13,557 nucleotides of DNA from an uncultured bacterium (GTDB taxonomy: Bacteria > Patescibacteriota > Dojkabacteria > CALFHW01): positions 1 through 13,557 of the forward strand of contig CALFHW010000183.1 of assembly GCA_937876695.1 (NCBI GenBank), read 5' to 3'. Under the pieces are notes generated by a model that saw nothing but the letters and a program-made list of their open reading frames with translations, did no database searches and had not been told where the DNA came from. Position numbers and translations under genes: made by a program. Of this stretch, positions 11,700-13,557 are shown one piece after another. The first letter of the stretch is position 1. Each line of letters opens with the position of its first letter.

Positions 11700-13526
11700 A
11701 TGTCAGAAAGTCCAGAAGTAACTAGCAGAGTTCTAATTACTAGCCTTACAGAAAAAGTAGGCAGCAGGGTCAAAGTAAAGGGCTGGGTCCACAATATTCG
11801 CCTTATGGGAAAAATCGCCTTTGTGGTGCTCAGAGATCGCAGCGGCTTTGTGCAAGTGGTGGTAGAGGATGGCGAGTTAGTAAAAGAGCTAAAAGGGCTG
11901 CAAACCGGTACAGTGGTGGAAGTGATGGCACAAGTAGTCGCCTCAGATAAGACCGACCTAGGAGTGGAGCTCGCAAGCCCGCAGGTAAAGTTTATCAATA
12001 AAGTGACTCAGGCTTGGCCAGTAGATATCAGCAAGCCAGAGCTCAAGGTAAATCTGGATACTCTGCTAGAAAACAGGGCGCTTACACTCAGGCACCCTAG
12101 ACAAGCGGCGATCTTCAAAATCCAAGGCGTAATGGCACAGGCGTACAGGGAGTATATGATTTCAATTGGCTCTACTGAGTATTTTGGCCCAGCTATGACA
12201 GCCTCTAGCTCTGAGGGAGGAGCAGAGATTTTCAAGTTGGATTACTTCGGCGGTGAGGCGACTCTAGCGCAGAGCAGTCAGCTGTATAAGCAGATGTTAG
12301 TGGGGGTTTATGAGAGAGTATTTGCTATGCAGAAGTGGTTTAGAGCCGAGAACTCCAATACCAGAAGGCATTTGACTGAAGGTGTGCAGTACGAATTCGA
12401 GATTGGCTTTATAGAGGGGATCGATGATATTCTGGTGCATTTGGAAGCTGTGGTCAGATTTATGCTCTCTCAGGTAAAAGCTAAATGTCAGGTGGAACTA
12501 GCTTTGTTAGGAACGGAACTAGTAGTAACCCCCGCACCGGAAGTTAGATTCCCCCGCTTGAAGTTCAGTGAAGCGCTGAAAGTGCTGGCAGAGGTCACCG
12601 GACAAGACTATACAGGCCTAGATGACTTTTCACCCGAGCACGAGGCACTTCTTTGCAAATGGGCCAAGCAAAACCACGGGAGTGATTTTATAGTGGTCAC
12701 TAACTACCCTAAAGGCAAATTCTACGCCTACAAAGACGAGGCAGGCGAGTATCAGAACTTTGACTTGCTGTGTAGGGACGCTGAGATTGTCTCAGGTGGC
12801 CGTAGAGTAGATAACTACGAGAAGTTAGTTGCTGAAATCGAGAAGGAGGGGATGAAACCCGAGAGCTTTGCTGAGTACTTGTCTATCTTCAAATATGGGA
12901 TGCCGCCGCACGGCGGCTTCGGTATTGGATTTGAGAGGTTTACTATGCTTGCGCTAGGCCTTGATAACATCCGTGAGGCCTCCCTCTTCCCATCAGACAC
13001 AAAGAGAATTGCTAGTCAGCAGATCAAGAAGAAACAGGTATTTGGCGAGCAAGCCATCAAGGCAGCGGTGAAAATGGAGTTGGTGAGGACCGAGGCTGAT
13101 TTCCAGGTCATCACCCATGAGCCAACTCCTACAAGCGAAGATGCTGCTAGAGTTAGAGACCTACCACTCTCCAGCGGGGTTAAGGCCTTGATTTTGAAAG
13201 ATAAAAAAACCGGCGAAAACTATCAGGTGAATATTCCTGCAGATAAAAAGCTAGACATCAAGGCAGTAGAGAGCTATCTAAGCAATCAGGATAAGAATGT
13301 GAAACTAACTTTTGAGACGCCAGAGGTGATTTTACAGAAGTTTGGGCTGGTTGTAGGCGGCGTGCCTCCACTAGGATACGTATATGGGCTGCGTACTATT
13401 ACTGATGAGCAGGTTTTCGGCCCTGAACAGTTAGCGTTCAACAACGCGGTGCAGACTGATTCTATAATCACTTCCAGTAAGGCGCTGTCTATGTTGCTGA
13501 CAGAGACAGGTAAATTTGCACAGTAG
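11700..13526 (+). CDS. aspS: aspartyl-tRNA synthetase, archaeal type, with C-terminal YbaK/ProX-like domain
   Basis: A 608-residue class II synthetase of the archaeal/eukaryal (type 2) AspRS group. The N-terminal OB-fold anticodon domain (about 15-105) holds KGWVHNIR (27-34). The catalytic core (about 125-440) has SSEGGAEIF (170-178), LAQSSQLYKQML (189-200), motif 2 FRAENSNTRRH (214-224) and motif 3 GIGFERF (408-414). Bacterial-type AspRS has a GAD insertion that is absent here. Residues about 450-608 form an extra YbaK/ProX-like domain (Lys495 in KALILKD; VGGVPPLG at 552-559), a family that deacylates mischarged tRNAs. His31 matches the residue found in AspRSs that also charge tRNA(Asn), so the enzyme may supply Asp-tRNA(Asn) for the GatCAB amidotransferase; this fits the Asn-rich leader. 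No Shine-Dalgarno precedes the ATG. Expression is probably attenuated by the upstream leader. Confidence 0.93.
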   Translation: MSESPEVTSRVLITSLTEKVGSRVKVKGWVHNIRLMGKIAFVVLRDRSGFVQVVVEDGELVKELKGLQTGTVVEVMAQVVASDKTDLGVELASPQVKFINKVTQAWPVDISKPELKVNLDTLLENRALTLRHPRQAAIFKIQGVMAQAYREYMISIGSTEYFGPAMTASSSEGGAEIFKLDYFGGEATLAQSSQLYKQMLVGVYERVFAMQKWFRAENSNTRRHLTEGVQYEFEIGFIEGIDDILVHLEAVVRFMLSQVKAKCQVELALLGTELVVTPAPEVRFPRLKFSEALKVLAEVTGQDYTGLDDFSPEHEALLCKWAKQNHGSDFIVVTNYPKGKFYAYKDEAGEYQNFDLLCRDAEIVSGGRRVDNYEKLVAEIEKEGMKPESFAEYLSIFKYGMPPHGGFGIGFERFTMLALGLDNIREASLFPSDTKRIASQQIKKKQVFGEQAIKAAVKMELVRTEADFQVITHEPTPTSEDAARVRDLPLSSGVKALILKDKKTGENYQVNIPADKKLDIKAVESYLSNQDKNVKLTFETPEVILQKFGLVVGGVPPLGYVYGLRTITDEQVFGPEQLAFNNAVQTDSIITSSKALSMLLTETGKFAQ

Positions 13527-13535
13527 TCAGTAAGT

Positions 13536-13553
13536 CTGTCAGGAAACTGGCAG
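13536..13553 (+). terminator. hairpin after aspS, possible terminator cut by the window edge
   Basis: CTGTCAG, GAAA, CTGGCAG: a 7-bp stem with one G-U pair closed by a GNRA-type tetraloop, 10 nt after the aspS stop. The window ends 4 nt later, so a T-run cannot be seen. It may be the aspS terminator or another RNA element. Confidence 0.4.
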
Positions 13554-13557
13554 CTAC

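Noticed and set aside
11700..13526. Asparaginyl-tRNA synthetase instead of AspRS
   Set aside because: SSEGGAEIF and LAQSSQLYKQML match type 2 AspRS; AsnRS has different residues there. The Asn link is through likely relaxed tRNA specificity, not enzyme identity.

Overview
The window looks like a piece of a small, moderately AT-rich bacterial genome, most plausibly from the Candidate Phyla Radiation (Patescibacteria). This rests on tight packing, few Shine-Dalgarno sites, several genes whose -10 box sits only 5 nt before the start codon (leaderless mRNAs), and an archaeal-type aspartyl-tRNA synthetase carrying a C-terminal YbaK/ProX-like domain. The lineage is an inference. TGA acts as a normal stop (ATGA overlaps between genes), which argues against the TGA=Gly lineages.

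Layout. (1) 1-305, minus strand: the N-terminal part of an unrecognised protein that runs off the left edge. (2) 436-4726, plus strand: four overlapping genes encoding a TrpD-like phosphoribosyltransferase, a PaaK-like adenylate-forming ligase, an aldehyde dehydrogenase and a RibD-type reductase. (3) 8056-4701, minus strand: three tightly packed genes encoding a GT4 glycosyltransferase, a PrnB-family heme protein and a second IDO/PrnB-superfamily heme protein. The two operons converge and their last genes overlap by 26 nt. Together they look like a small-molecule biosynthetic island, unexpected in a reduced genome. One possible chemistry is heme-dependent oxidation of an indole or tryptophan-like compound, phosphoribosylation of an aromatic amine, reduction of the ribosylamine to a ribityl group, activation and redox change at a carboxyl group, and glycosylation. 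No enzyme's substrate can be read from sequence.

(4) 8145-11534: ordinary-looking genes. These are a membrane-anchored extracytoplasmic protein, a HIT-family hydrolase, a small P-loop kinase-like protein (minus), a DUF1284-like protein, tRNA-Ala(UGC) (minus) and RlmH. (5) 11545-13526: the aspartyl-tRNA synthetase gene, preceded by what reads as a complete leader-peptide attenuator. A 12-codon ORF with six Asn codons starts just after a -10 box, and three mutually exclusive RNA pairings can follow, ending in an intrinsic terminator. This regulatory region and the seven-gene biosynthetic island are the two most striking parts of the window.

No gene-free stretch exceeds 300 bases. No CRISPR array, insertion sequence or rRNA was seen.
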